Shown: piece by piece, positions 1 through 8,372 of the stretch
How the letters are laid out: every line of letters starts with the position of its first letter
How positions within the stretch are numbered: the stretch's first letter is position 1
Source: JAVBSX01 sp031549565
Lineage (GTDB): Bacteria > Planctomycetota > Planctomycetia > Pirellulales > Thermoguttaceae
Direction: 5' to 3'
Assembly (NCBI GenBank): GCA_031549565.1
Contig: JAVBPO010000094.1
Coordinates: forward strand, 1-30,526
Length of the DNA stretch: 30,526 nt
Translations under genes and position numbers: made by a program
Notes under the pieces: model-generated
The model's input: the letters and a program-made list of their open reading frames with translations, nothing else
What the model was told of the DNA's origin: nothing
Database searches by the model: none

Positions 1-227
1 CCGAGGGATTTTTTCCCATGCGCGGATCGAATTCGGTTGGATTTTCGAGTTTTCGGGTCGGATTTTGGAAAAGATTTCGTCGATTTTCGCGCGCGGTCGC
101 CGCTTCCGCCGCGACGATTCTCGCTCACGTTTGTTGAAAAAACGGTTTTTCTGACTTGACTAAATACTAATTTTCGTTTGCGGCGGGGGCTGTCCAGCTC
201 CAACCGCCTACCGGGGTACCTGGGTTT
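1..227. other. Upstream region of the 228 gene, no confident gene
   Basis: No recognisable gene. Frame 1 stays open from base 1 to a TGA at 157-159, so this could be the 3' end of a gene that begins outside the window, but the phenylalanine- and arginine-rich translation resembles no family I know. A 39-codon ATG frame at 18-137 is equally unconvincing. Around 136-151 a short AT-rich inverted repeat (GAAAAA, ACGG, TTTTTC) could form a weak hairpin. The stretch from 161 to 176 is AT-rich and may hold the promoter of the next gene, but I cannot place a -35/-10 pair. Confidence 0.3.
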
Positions 228-2561
228 ATGATCTCCACTAAGCTGCGACAATTACGGGTTCTGCTGCGTGTTTTCACGGCGGTTGACGGAACCGCGACGG
301 CGTTGTTCGCGATTGCGGTGCTGCTGCTGCTGGATCTGCTCGGCGACCGTGTGCTGGAATTTTCCTACGTTGCCCGGCTGCTTCTGCTCCCGACGCTTGC
401 GGTTTTGGTCGGCGTGATCGTTTGGAAACGTCTCTTGTCCCGCCTTTTTTGTACCGTTCAGGATCGGCAACTGGCCCGCGTTTTCGAGAAGCGTGAACCG
501 CGATTGAACGAATCCCTGATCACCAGCGTCGAACTGCGACGGGAATCGGGTTCCTCGTTTTTTCTTCGGGAAACGACGAAGCGGGCGACATCGCTGATCG
601 ATACGATTTCCGTTGCGTCGCTTTTCCGGTACGATCGGCTTGTTCTCCGGGTCGTTTCGGTCCTCTTTTTTCTCGCGGCGCTCGCGGGACTCGGTTACGC
701 GTTTTCCGAGACGACGCAGATTTGGTTTTCCCGCAATATCCTCCTGTCCGAACAACAATGGCCGCGACTGTCCCGGATCAGCGTCGAAGGGTTCGACGAA
801 AACGGCATCGCCAAAGTCGCCCGCGGCGATTCGTTCCCGCTCCTCATTCAAGCGGACACGACCGCCCCACAGGTTCCGAGTTCCGTTGCGTTTCAGTTGC
901 GCTCGTTGACCGACGCGAAGGAAGCGTCCTCCGCCCGGTCATTCACGATCGACCAGTTTGGCACGAAAAAAGTCGACGGAGTCGAATTTCGCTCTTTTTT
1001 TCACACGATCCCGGAACTGCTCGATTCCGTTTCGCTTTCGATCACCGCCGGCGACACGCGAATCGACGGGTTGACGATCGAAACCGTTCCGCCGCCGACC
1101 GTGATTCGTTCGGAATTGCTGCTCCGTTTTCCCGATTACATGCAGCGAGCCGACCAGATCACACAGCCGACCGATCGCGCGTTCGTTCCGGAAGGGACCA
1201 CGGTTCTCGTGCGGAATTGGACGAGCAAACCGATCCGTTCGGCGGAAATCACGCGGGACAACCAGCCGCCCGCCGCCGTTCCGATTGCCGACGGAGCCTT
1301 GTCGTTCACGCTTCCTGAGCTGCGAACGACGACGCATCTGGAATGGACGCTCACCGATTTCGACGGTATCAAAAACCGCAAACCGATCCGGCTTGACCTG
1401 GAAATCGTGAAGGATCAGGTCCCCGTGATCACGTCCCGATTGGACGGAATCGGGCAGGCGATCACGCCGATAGCCGTGCTCCCGACGCTCGGCGAAATTA
1501 CGGACGATTACGGCCTTTCGGAAATTCGATACCGTTATTCCGTTGTTCGGACGCAAAAACCGCTTGGCACGGACAAGGAATCGCCTGAGCCGGAAAACGC
1601 TCAAACCGACGAAACGCCGCAATCGGATTCGGAAGGAACCCGTCCCCTCGCTTCGCTCGGCGGAACGATCACGAACCAGCCGCTTCATGGGACATTTTCC
1701 GTCGCGGAATTGCTCGTCAAGCCGGGAGACCGCTTGTCGCTGTTCGTCGAAGCGTCCGACGCCTGCACGTTGACACCGCCGGACGGCGAACAGGCCGCAC
1801 CGTCCCGCTGGGGCGTCGGCGAACGGTTCGAGCTGGAAATCGTGAGCGCGCCGCGACTGAAAGGAATCCTCGACGTCCGGGAAATCGGGCTTCGGCAGCG
1901 ATTCGAGGCGCTCATCGACGAAGTGAAGCGGACCCGCGGGCTGCTTGAGGAAATCCGTCTGGAGAAAACGCCGGAACAGATCGCGGCGGAGAAAAAGGCG
2001 GAAGAAGACGCCAAAGCCGTGAAGCCGAACGAAAAAGAAACTGCAAAGCCGCCGGCTCCCAAGCCGCCGGACCTCATCACCGAAGAACAGGCGACCCAGG
2101 CGGCGTACAACACGCAGCGTTCGCTCCGGGATTCTGAAAAAGAGAAGTACGACCTGGGCGGTATCATCGCCGGTTTCCAGGGGATCCGCAAGGAGATGCA
2201 AAACAACCAGATTTTCACCCCCGAAGCGCAGCAGCGGCTCGACGACGGAATCCTCGAACCGATGCGGTCCTTGGTCGAAAAGGATTTCATCGACTTCGAC
2301 GATTTCCTCAACAAACTCGGCGGCGACTTGGAAAAGCGGGAGAGCGTCGAGCGAAGCGAAATTCAAAAATCCCACCTGACCGCTTTGACGCAACTGGACC
2401 GCATCCTCGCGAAAATGGCGAACATCCGCGACCGCATGGTGCAAATGGAAACCTTCAACGAAGCGATTGATCTTCTCAAGGAGATTATCAAGGAACAGGA
2501 ATCGATCCGCAAGGAAACGAACGAAGAAAAGAAAAAGCAGTTGCGAAATCTCTTGGAATAG
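228..2561 (+). CDS. Membrane-anchored coiled-coil protein of planctomycete type (DUF4175-like), unknown function
   Basis: A 777-residue protein. Two hydrophobic helices lie near residues 22-38 and 46-66 and a third at about 138-159. A long extracytoplasmic part of beta-rich, Ig-like character follows (about 190-540). A charged Glu/Lys/Pro linker (about 570-620) leads into a helical, probably coiled-coil C-terminus that ends in a Glu/Lys-rich helix. The layout of an N-terminal TM pair, a third TM, a large periplasmic region and coiled coil resembles DUF4175-like proteins that planctomycetes encode beside MoxR/DUF58/VWA (Bat-type) genes. Those neighbours would lie left of the window, so this is inference. 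The ATG at 228 has no Shine-Dalgarno sequence. The gene ends 44 bp before the stop of the convergent lyase gene, with a hairpin repeat between them. No enzymatic motif is visible; a structural or envelope-stress role is possible but not shown. Confidence 0.8.
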   Translation: MISTKLRQLRVLLRVFTAVDGTATALFAIAVLLLLDLLGDRVLEFSYVARLLLLPTLAVLVGVIVWKRLLSRLFCTVQDRQLARVFEKREPRLNESLITSVELRRESGSSFFLRETTKRATSLIDTISVASLFRYDRLVLRVVSVLFFLAALAGLGYAFSETTQIWFSRNILLSEQQWPRLSRISVEGFDENGIAKVARGDSFPLLIQADTTAPQVPSSVAFQLRSLTDAKEASSARSFTIDQFGTKKVDGVEFRSFFHTIPELLDSVSLSITAGDTRIDGLTIETVPPPTVIRSELLLRFPDYMQRADQITQPTDRAFVPEGTTVLVRNWTSKPIRSAEITRDNQPPAAVPIADGALSFTLPELRTTTHLEWTLTDFDGIKNRKPIRLDLEIVKDQVPVITSRLDGIGQAITPIAVLPTLGEITDDYGLSEIRYRYSVVRTQKPLGTDKESPEPENAQTDETPQSDSEGTRPLASLGGTITNQPLHGTFSVAELLVKPGDRLSLFVEASDACTLTPPDGEQAAPSRWGVGERFELEIVSAPRLKGILDVREIGLRQRFEALIDEVKRTRGLLEEIRLEKTPEQIAAEKKAEEDAKAVKPNEKETAKPPAPKPPDLITEEQATQAAYNTQRSLRDSEKEKYDLGGIIAGFQGIRKEMQNNQIFTPEAQQRLDDGILEPMRSLVEKDFIDFDDFLNKLGGDLEKRESVERSEIQKSHLTALTQLDRILAKMANIRDRMVQMETFNEAIDLLKEIIKEQESIRKETNEEKKKQLRNLLE

Positions 2562-2563
2562 TC

Positions 2564-2587
2564 CCGTTAGCCGCGTCGCCCGCGACG
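2564..2587 (+). repeat. TTAGC-hairpin repeat, copy 1
   Basis: CCGTTAGC is followed by a hairpin with stem CGTCGC/GCGACG (2574-2579 with 2582-2587) and a 2-nt loop. It starts 3 bp after the stop of the 228 gene, in the gap between two convergent genes. The same layout recurs at 14707-14730, in reverse at 14798-14821, and inside hrpA at 19588-19611. Stem bases change in pairs between copies. It lacks a T-run, so it is not a classical terminator, though it sits where one would be expected. Confidence 0.6.
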
Positions 2588-2605
2588 TGTTTGCACCGTG
2601 CTCGT

Positions 2606-3802
2606 CTACCGAAGTACGCTCCGAATTCTCCGCAGAACTTCCGTGATCGTCGATCGGGGATAAGCGATGTTGAACCGTTCGAAATTCTTGCCGTCCTCGC
2701 CGAAAACGGAACCGCTTTCGAACATTACGGCGGCTTTTTGACGGAAAAGCGTTTCCCGCTCCGGTGGTGTCAAACCGAGCGGGGAACAGTCGATCCATTG
2801 CAGATAAGTCGCTTCCAACGGCGGGATTGTCAGCTCCGGAAGCTCCGTTTGGACGAACCGACGGATGAACGTATCGTTTTCCCGCACATAATGAAGCATC
2901 GCGTCAAACCACGGCTCCGCTTTTTCGTAGGCGGCAATGCAAGCGGCGTACGCGAACGCGTTGAGCGAATAAAAGCCGCAGGTAAGGCTCGAATCGACGT
3001 ACTGTTTCTTCATCCCGGGATTCTGAAAAACGAGATTGGAAACCTGCAAGCCCGCGATATTGAACGATTTCGACGGCGAAGTGCAAATGATCGAATTCCG
3101 CGTCAACCGCTCCGGGAGGTTCGCGAAAACCGTATGCTTGTGCGGCGGAAAAACGAGGTCGAAATGAATCTCGTCGGAAACGACGAGCACCCCGTTTTTC
3201 TCGCAGATCGTCGCCAAACGCTCCAATTCCTCATAGGTCCAATCGCGTCCGACCGGATTATGCGGACTGCAAAGGATCAGCATTTTCACTTCCGGCGGAG
3301 CGGTTTTCTTTTCCAGATCGGCAAAGTCGATCGAATAACGACCGTTTTCGTAAAGAAGCGGATTGGTGATCAGGGTCCGGCCCGTCGATTGGACGCACTT
3401 GAAAAACGGCGCATAAACCGGCGTTTGAATCACGACTCCGTCCGCCGGCTTCGTGAACGCGTAAAGGCAATAAAACAAAGCGGCAACGACGCCCGGGGCG
3501 ATCGCAATCTGTTCTTCGCGGACGCTCCAATCGTGCCGCCGCCGCATCCAGGAGACGACGGCGTCAAAATACGCGGGGGTCGCGACGGTGTATCCGAGGA
3601 CGAGTCGGTCCGCGGCGTCGTGAAGCGCTTCGACAATTTCCGGAGCGGTCGGGAAATCCATATCCGCCGTGGAAACGGCGATCCCCTGTTCGGCCCGCTT
3701 GCCAAGCGCGGTTTTCATGATCTCCCATTTCGCAGACCCTTGGGAACGACGGTCGATGATACGGTCGAATTCGTAAAGCATGTTTGAAACGGTCCGGGTC
3801 AT
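2606..3802 (-). CDS. patB: MalY/PatB-type PLP-dependent cystathionine beta-lyase
   Basis: A 398-residue fold-type I PLP enzyme of the MalY/PatB group, which cleaves C-S bonds of cystathionine or cysteine conjugates to give a thiol, pyruvate and ammonia. Visible features are the N-terminal 'FDRIIDRRSQGSAKW' block typical of the family, 'ADMDFPTAPEI' (43-57), the 'SPHNPVG' PLP-site motif (179-185), 'SDEIHFDLVF' with the PLP-pyridine aspartate (D210), and the Schiff-base lysine in 'SPSKSFNIAGL' (K245). Length is normal. I chose the ATG at 3802 because it overlaps the RNase III stop codon (ATGA), which suggests translational coupling; an ATG at 3781 would also keep the family start. A longer open frame runs upstream to 4483 but lies over rnc and is not coding. 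E. coli MalY also acts as a repressor partner; nothing here shows that role. Confidence 0.92.
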   Translation of the reverse strand: MTRTVSNMLYEFDRIIDRRSQGSAKWEIMKTALGKRAEQGIAVSTADMDFPTAPEIVEALHDAADRLVLGYTVATPAYFDAVVSWMRRRHDWSVREEQIAIAPGVVAALFYCLYAFTKPADGVVIQTPVYAPFFKCVQSTGRTLITNPLLYENGRYSIDFADLEKKTAPPEVKMLILCSPHNPVGRDWTYEELERLATICEKNGVLVVSDEIHFDLVFPPHKHTVFANLPERLTRNSIICTSPSKSFNIAGLQVSNLVFQNPGMKKQYVDSSLTCGFYSLNAFAYAACIAAYEKAEPWFDAMLHYVRENDTFIRRFVQTELPELTIPPLEATYLQWIDCSPLGLTPPERETLFRQKAAVMFESGSVFGEDGKNFERFNIAYPRSTITEVLRRIRSVLR

Positions 3803-4509
3803 TCGCCGCCGAAGTACGGGGCTTCTTCGCCGCGGAGGATGTAGAGGGCGTTTTCGGCGGCTCGCTGTTCGGCTTCTTTCTTGTTGTTGCCCCAAGCGGA
3901 TTGGAAAACCATCGAGCCGACCCGAACGCCGATGCGGAAACATTTGCTGTGCTCCGGGCCGCGAATCTCCATGATACGATATTCCGGCGTGTGCCCCAAG
4001 TCCCGCTGGGCAACTTGTTGGAGAAGCGATTTGAAATTGTCGACGTCCAACGAATCGGCGAACCGCGCGATCGGCTCCTCGAACCAATCCTGAATTCTTT
4101 CCCGGGCCGGTTCGAGACCGCCGTCGAGATAAATCGCGGCAATGAGCGACTCGACGACATTGGAAAGCATCGACGACGGAATCCGGCCGCCCCGGGGAAT
4201 GCCGCGACCGACAATCAGGCACTCTTCCATGCCGAGCTTTTTGGCGACTTCCTGACACGTGGCGCGGCTGACGACGGCCGATTTGATTTTCGTCATATCC
4301 CCTTCCCGAAGCTCCGGAAAGCGGTGGAAAAGCGTCTCGCAAATCACGAACCCGAACACCGCGTCGCCGAGAAACTCCATCCGCTCGTTCGAAGTCAAAT
4401 GCGTTTCCGCCCCGGACGAATGCGTCAACGCCTCCTTCAGCAATCCCGGATCCGTGAATCGGTATCCGATCCGCTGCTGGCAAAGATCAAGGATGGCGTT
4501 GGGGTTCAT
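3799..4509 (-). CDS. rnc: Ribonuclease III
   Basis: A 236-residue double-stranded-RNA endonuclease for rRNA and mRNA processing. The catalytic domain holds the signature 'ERMEFLGDAVFGF' (42-54), giving E42, E45 and D49 equivalent to E. coli E38, E41 and D45. The second active-site block reads 'SNVVESLIAAIYLDGG': E120 matches E. coli E117, but the position of E. coli D114 is asparagine (N117). A double-stranded RNA-binding domain occupies about 157-225 ('NFKSLLQQVAQ', 'GNNKKEAEQRAAENAL'). Length is normal. The ATG at 4509 has no Shine-Dalgarno sequence; a 7-bp repeat array begins only 4 bases upstream. The stop codon overlaps the patB start by 4 bp, so the two are probably co-transcribed, possibly with the upstream flavoenzyme gene 104 bp away. 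Confidence 0.96.
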   Translation of the reverse strand: MNPNAILDLCQQRIGYRFTDPGLLKEALTHSSGAETHLTSNERMEFLGDAVFGFVICETLFHRFPELREGDMTKIKSAVVSRATCQEVAKKLGMEECLIVGRGIPRGGRIPSSMLSNVVESLIAAIYLDGGLEPARERIQDWFEEPIARFADSLDVDNFKSLLQQVAQRDLGHTPEYRIMEIRGPEHSKCFRIGVRVGSMVFQSAWGNNKKEAEQRAAENALYILRGEEAPYFGGE

Positions 4510-4513
4510 TTTT

Positions 4514-4546
4514 AATTATGAATTATGAATTACTAATTACGAATTG
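4514..4546. repeat. Heptamer tandem repeat (AATTATG-type)
   Basis: Four consecutive 7-bp units, AATTATG, AATTATG, AATTACT and AATTACG, followed by a partial AATTG. The array ends 4 bp from the rnc start codon, in the place where a ribosome-binding site would lie. Similar heptanucleotide arrays (STRR) are known between genes of heterocystous cyanobacteria; the likeness is my recollection and not a search result. Confidence 0.8.
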
Positions 4547-4585
4547 GGGGAAAAAGGTAGAAGGGGAAAAGGGATCCGGGGCAGC

Positions 4586-4620
4586 TCATTTGTCATTTGT
4601 CATTTGTCATTTCTCATTTC
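4586..4620. repeat. Heptamer tandem repeat (TCATTTG-type)
   Basis: Five consecutive 7-bp units, TCATTTG three times and then TCATTTC twice. The last unit runs over the final codons of the 4614-5834 gene; its TCA is the stop codon on the minus strand. It shares the 7-bp period, but not the sequence, of the array at 4514-4546 in the same 104-bp gap. Confidence 0.85.
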
Positions 4621-5834
4621 CCCAAGTATTCTTTGAAGACTTGTTCGGTCGTGGGGAGTTGCCAGGTTCCGTCGGGTCGTTTTTTCAGGGTGTCTTTGAG
4701 CCGAACGACGTTGGTGCCGCAAGTATAGACGCGATACCGACCGATGTGGTGACACAAACAAGTCTTGTCCCAAACCGGCATTTTTCCGCCGGACGGCGAG
4801 TTTTCCGTCGCTTTGTACGCTTCGGCATACGTGCAGCCCCCTTGAGCGTCCATCGCGTAGCCGAGCGGAATACATTGCGGCGGCAAGTTGGAACCGAGGC
4901 AAGGGGACGATTTGAGCAGTCGAATCGGATAGCCGGTCGGCGAAACGGATGCGACGAGAATGTCGTCGTTCTCGGCGTTGCAATAAATTTGTTTCGTCGA
5001 TTCGGGAAAACCGCTCTCTTCGGTAATCGCGAATCGGGTCGCAACCTGAACGCCTGCCGCCCCCTTTTCCAAAAAGCGGAGCGTATCTTCCGCATCGAAA
5101 ATTCCGCCGGCGGGGATCACGGCGATATCGAGATTTTCCTTGCGAATGTTGGTGAGAACCTCGTCGTAAATTTCTTCAAGTTTTTGCGTTTCCCAATCCG
5201 GCCCGAACCCGAGATGTCCGCCGGCGAGCGGTCCTTCGACGACGACGTAATCGGGCATCCGGTCGAACCGTGAAGTCGTTCGCAGGAAAATCCGCAAAGC
5301 CCGCCAACTGGAAACGACGATTCCGAGTTTGACGTCCCGGAAACGAGGGTTTTTTTCGATCAGGCGAACCGAATAATTGTGGAGCCCGGCGGAAAACGTG
5401 ATTCCGTCGATTCCGGCGTCCAACGCGGCGTTGAGGCGTACACTCATGGTTTCCGATGGAGCGCCCATGAGAACCTTTTCCATGCAGTTAAGAAAAATGG
5501 CGCCGGGCCCCTTCTTTTTGTCGACCGTGTTGGAAACATATCGCGTCTGGGCGGCGCGGAGCTCTTCCAGATCGTAAAGCGGAATCGGCGGATTGTCGGG
5601 CGATTCCCGTAAAAGACGATTATATTTATCCACTTTCGTTTCGACGAAGTGGGTTCCGAAATTTTTATCGCAAACGGCGGGGACCATCGCGTCGGAAAGG
5701 TGAGCGATTCCACCGAGTCGGACGACTTCCAGAACCATTCTGGAGGTGGAAACATCAACCCCCATTCCGCCGATGACAATCGGCAGATACTCGGACGATC
5801 CTAGTTTGAGGCGGTAATTTTCGACTTGATTCAT
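4614..5834 (-). CDS. Nitronate monooxygenase / FabK-like flavin oxidoreductase with Cys-rich C-terminus
   Basis: A 406-residue FMN-dependent TIM-barrel enzyme of the nitronate monooxygenase / enoyl-ACP reductase II (NPD) family. Evidence: the N-terminal 'PIVIGGMGVDVSTSRMV' nucleotide-binding strand, 'GITFSAGLH', the 'EGPLAGGHLGFGPDW' block with the family AGGH histidine, and the FMN-phosphate segments 'VIPAGGIFDAEDTLRFLEKGAAGVQVATRF'-like (quoted in part: 'IPAGGIF' and 'GAAGVQVATRF'). The last 110 residues or so add six or seven cysteines ('SSPCLGS', 'PPQCIPLG', 'GGCTY', 'CLCHH', 'YTCGTN') that the short class lacks; they might bind a metal or Fe-S cluster. Substrate is unknown: nitronates, quinones or acyl-ACP are all possible. 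The ATG at 5834 has no clear Shine-Dalgarno sequence. It is followed by rnc and patB on the same strand. Confidence 0.88.
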   Translation of the reverse strand: MNQVENYRLKLGSSEYLPIVIGGMGVDVSTSRMVLEVVRLGGIAHLSDAMVPAVCDKNFGTHFVETKVDKYNRLLRESPDNPPIPLYDLEELRAAQTRYVSNTVDKKKGPGAIFLNCMEKVLMGAPSETMSVRLNAALDAGIDGITFSAGLHNYSVRLIEKNPRFRDVKLGIVVSSWRALRIFLRTTSRFDRMPDYVVVEGPLAGGHLGFGPDWETQKLEEIYDEVLTNIRKENLDIAVIPAGGIFDAEDTLRFLEKGAAGVQVATRFAITEESGFPESTKQIYCNAENDDILVASVSPTGYPIRLLKSSPCLGSNLPPQCIPLGYAMDAQGGCTYAEAYKATENSPSGGKMPVWDKTCLCHHIGRYRVYTCGTNVVRLKDTLKKRPDGTWQLPTTEQVFKEYLGK

Positions 5835-5978
5835 GCCCGATTCGTGTTAGGTAATAGGGAAAAAGCGGGTTATGCTGAAAAGACCGCACGATTCGCGTCC
5901 CCGGAGTGTTGAGAGTAGTATACACGATGATTGTCCTCCACGCTTGTTTTTTTGCAAGGAGTGGAAAAAAGGGGCGTG

Positions 5979-6004
5979 AAAAGGGTGGTTTCGGAAAACC
6001 ACCC
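5979..6004 (-). terminator. Rho-independent terminator of the MFS gene
   Basis: A perfect 9-bp stem, GGGTGGTTT at 5983-5991 with AAACCACCC at 5996-6004, and a 4-nt loop. On the minus strand it lies 13 bp beyond the stop codon of the transporter gene and is followed by TTTTC. On the plus strand it is followed by GAGTTTTTG, so it could work both ways, but only the minus strand has a gene to end. Confidence 0.75.
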
Positions 6005-6017
6005 GAGTTTTTGTTTC

Positions 6018-8372
6018 TCAAGACGCTTTCGCGCCGCTGAGCGATTCGGAGCCGCTGAGCTTCGACCACCAGAACCCGTAAATGGCGATAAACGCGAAAC
6101 ACACCATCGGAACGACGAACCCGCGCGACATGTCGTATTGGTCGGCAACATATCCCATGAGCTTCGGCAGCACAGCCCCACCCATGATCGCCATGACGAT
6201 GAACGCCGACGCTTTTTTCGACCGATCGCCGAGTCCGTGAATTCCGAGCGCGAAAATCGTCGGGAACATGATCGACATGAAGAAAAAGCTCAAAAAGACG
6301 CACGCGACGGAAATCCACCCGAGTTTCGCGTAGATCACGTAACACATCAGGATGTTCATAATTCCGTACAAACCGAGCGTTCGGTGCGCGGAAAGCTTCT
6401 TGAGCAGCCACGCCCCCGTGAACCGTCCGATGAAGAAACAGAAAAACGCGATCGAAAGCAGCATCGAAGCGCTTTGTTCGCTCACGGCGAGGATGTTTCG
6501 CGGATAGTCGAATTCATTCCCGTACACTTCCTGGAGAAGTAGGCGGTTCAAGAGTGGTGCATTGACCCGGCCCTCTTTTTCCGCTTTTTTGGCCCGCTCC
6601 TTGGCAGCGGCGACTTTTTGTTCCGTCGTCATGTTCTTTTCTTCTTCGATCAACCGGTTAGTTTCCTCGGCGACCTTTTTGTCTTCTTCGAGCTTTTGAT
6701 CGAGCAGATTTCGGGTTTCCTCGCTGAGTGTGACGCCTTCGAAATTTTTCGGGTTGTACAGCGCGATACCTCCCAACGCTTTTCGCGGATCCTGCCGGAC
6801 GAGGAGGTTGAGTTCCTGAATCATGACCGACTGCAAGCTTCGAGCGTCCTCGCCGTCGTAGTTGTTCAACTGATCGATGTGCGTCAAATCGCTGGAGAAA
6901 TTCTCTTCAAAGTCCTTTTTAATGTACGCGGAAAGCGGATCGGCGGCGTTTTTAATCCTGGTCGCAAACGCCGGGAAATCCTTCACTTGGTCGATGTGGA
7001 ACGCCGTGTTCGTTTCGAACCAATCTTTCGATTTTTTCTGAAAATACCCGACGAAACCATTCACCTCGCCGTTTTCCATTTTTTCGAGGATTTGCGATTT
7101 GGAATCCGCAACGGTCAAAAATTTCGGAAGCGGCGGAGCTTCGGCGGTCATGTAGTTGATGAAGAAGCTGAAAATCCCCGCTTGAGCGGCAACGTACAAA
7201 AACTGAGCAAGCACGGCACCGGAAAAGTGCGGGTGCGACCAAATGCTGTGGTGCGAAATCTTTCGAGAAACGAAAATCATCCAAATCGCCGCGACGGCGA
7301 GCAACACACAGGCGACTTCCACGAGGAACCAGAGCAATGAATTGTGTGGCGTCACCGTAATATGCTCCTTGAGCGGATTGAGCATCGTCGTGATACTCAC
7401 CAGCGCCGGACCGACTTTTTGGAAAATGGACAGGAGCAACCAAGTAAAAATTCCCAAAACGCAAATCAAGACGGCGGAATTCAGGAACAGGAACAGGTAA
7501 ATCTGAAAATGATTGAGTTTGCGATCGACCGTCGTCGCCGCGGCGGCGTCTTTGTCCGCCACGTCGATTTGATAATCGTCCTTCGTTTTGATGTCGGGAA
7601 TATAAGCGAAGAAGAAAATGACCGCCAAAGCGAGCACGATCCACGCCATGTACAGGTAGGGAAGATAGAGGAGTTCACTTCCCATACTTTGGCCGGACGC
7701 GTCTTTCGCATAGAAAAACATCCCGCCGAGGATCGGACCGAGGATCCAGCCGATCCCGTTGCCCGACTGGGCGAGATTGATTCGCGTTGCGGCATATTCC
7801 CGAGGGCCCAGCACGGTCGTGTACGGATTGGCGACGGTTTCCAGAAAAGTCAACCCCGCCGCGATCACGCAAATGCCGAACAGATACCCGATGAACGCAA
7901 CCGTCGCCGGGCGGAGTCCCATGTAATACTTCACCGGCGTCGGAGTCTTCGGGGCGGCCGCATCCTCCTCGTCGGGCGCTGCTTCGACATGAGCTTGAGC
8001 GGCGGCGATTTTTTGTTGTTGCGCCCAATCGTTGATTTTCGTTGCAGGCACGAACCAGAACCCGCCGACCGCGACCATGAGCAGCCCGGCGATGATACCG
8101 CCTTTATAGCCCATCTTGCTCGCCAGCCAGCCTGCGGGGAGTGCCATGAGAAAATAGCCGAGATAGTGGGCGAACTGAACCCACGCCGACTGCGATTTGG
8201 ACAAACCGAGTTCGTCCTGGAAATGCTTGTCCATCGCGTCGATCATTCCGTTGAGAAGCCCCCAGAGAAGGAACAACGAACTGACGAGCAGAAAGGTAAA
8301 AACAAGATTTTGACCGTTTTCGAGTGTAAAGAGTCCTTTTTTGGGGGTGGTGTCTTTCATTGTCATACGCAT
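6018..8372 (-). CDS. FucP-like MFS (FHS family) sugar:proton symporter with large insertions
   Basis: A 784-residue transporter against about 440 for E. coli FucP. The core matches the FHS family: 'LFLLWGLLNGMIDAMDKHF' in TM1, with D45 at the FucP D46 position, and 'FLETVANPYTTVLGP' in TM4, with E178 at the FucP E135 position; both are proton/substrate residues in FucP. Three additions stand out: an Ala/Glu/Pro loop (about 112-148); two extra hydrophobic helices (about 292-317 and 345-368) between TM6 and TM7; and a roughly 220-residue hydrophilic, helical insertion (about 411-630) between TM7 and TM8, predicted to face the periplasm. The insertion ends in a Lys/Glu-rich coiled-coil-like stretch. 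It likely imports a sugar such as fucose, galactose or glucose. The start is uncertain: ATGs at 8372, 8366 and 8360 all lack a Shine-Dalgarno sequence. Confidence 0.88.
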   Translation of the reverse strand: MRMTMKDTTPKKGLFTLENGQNLVFTFLLVSSLFLLWGLLNGMIDAMDKHFQDELGLSKSQSAWVQFAHYLGYFLMALPAGWLASKMGYKGGIIAGLLMVAVGGFWFVPATKINDWAQQQKIAAAQAHVEAAPDEEDAAAPKTPTPVKYYMGLRPATVAFIGYLFGICVIAAGLTFLETVANPYTTVLGPREYAATRINLAQSGNGIGWILGPILGGMFFYAKDASGQSMGSELLYLPYLYMAWIVLALAVIFFFAYIPDIKTKDDYQIDVADKDAAAATTVDRKLNHFQIYLFLFLNSAVLICVLGIFTWLLLSIFQKVGPALVSITTMLNPLKEHITVTPHNSLLWFLVEVACVLLAVAAIWMIFVSRKISHHSIWSHPHFSGAVLAQFLYVAAQAGIFSFFINYMTAEAPPLPKFLTVADSKSQILEKMENGEVNGFVGYFQKKSKDWFETNTAFHIDQVKDFPAFATRIKNAADPLSAYIKKDFEENFSSDLTHIDQLNNYDGEDARSLQSVMIQELNLLVRQDPRKALGGIALYNPKNFEGVTLSEETRNLLDQKLEEDKKVAEETNRLIEEEKNMTTEQKVAAAKERAKKAEKEGRVNAPLLNRLLLQEVYGNEFDYPRNILAVSEQSASMLLSIAFFCFFIGRFTGAWLLKKLSAHRTLGLYGIMNILMCYVIYAKLGWISVACVFLSFFFMSIMFPTIFALGIHGLGDRSKKASAFIVMAIMGGAVLPKLMGYVADQYDMSRGFVVPMVCFAFIAIYGFWWSKLSGSESLSGAKAS

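Noticed and set aside
939..2798. 619-codon minus-strand frame
   Set aside because: Phe/Arg-rich shadow of the 228-2561 gene with no recognisable domain.
2591..3787. 398-codon plus-strand open frame
   Set aside because: It is the complement of the MalY/PatB gene; its Arg-rich translation matches no family.
3803..4483. N-terminal extension of the MalY/PatB frame
   Set aside because: It overlies RNase III in another frame and gives Arg/Pro-rich noise; MalY homologues start near 3802 or 3781.
4514..4620. CRISPR-like array
   Set aside because: The repeats are 7 bp, tandem without spacers, and no cas gene is present.
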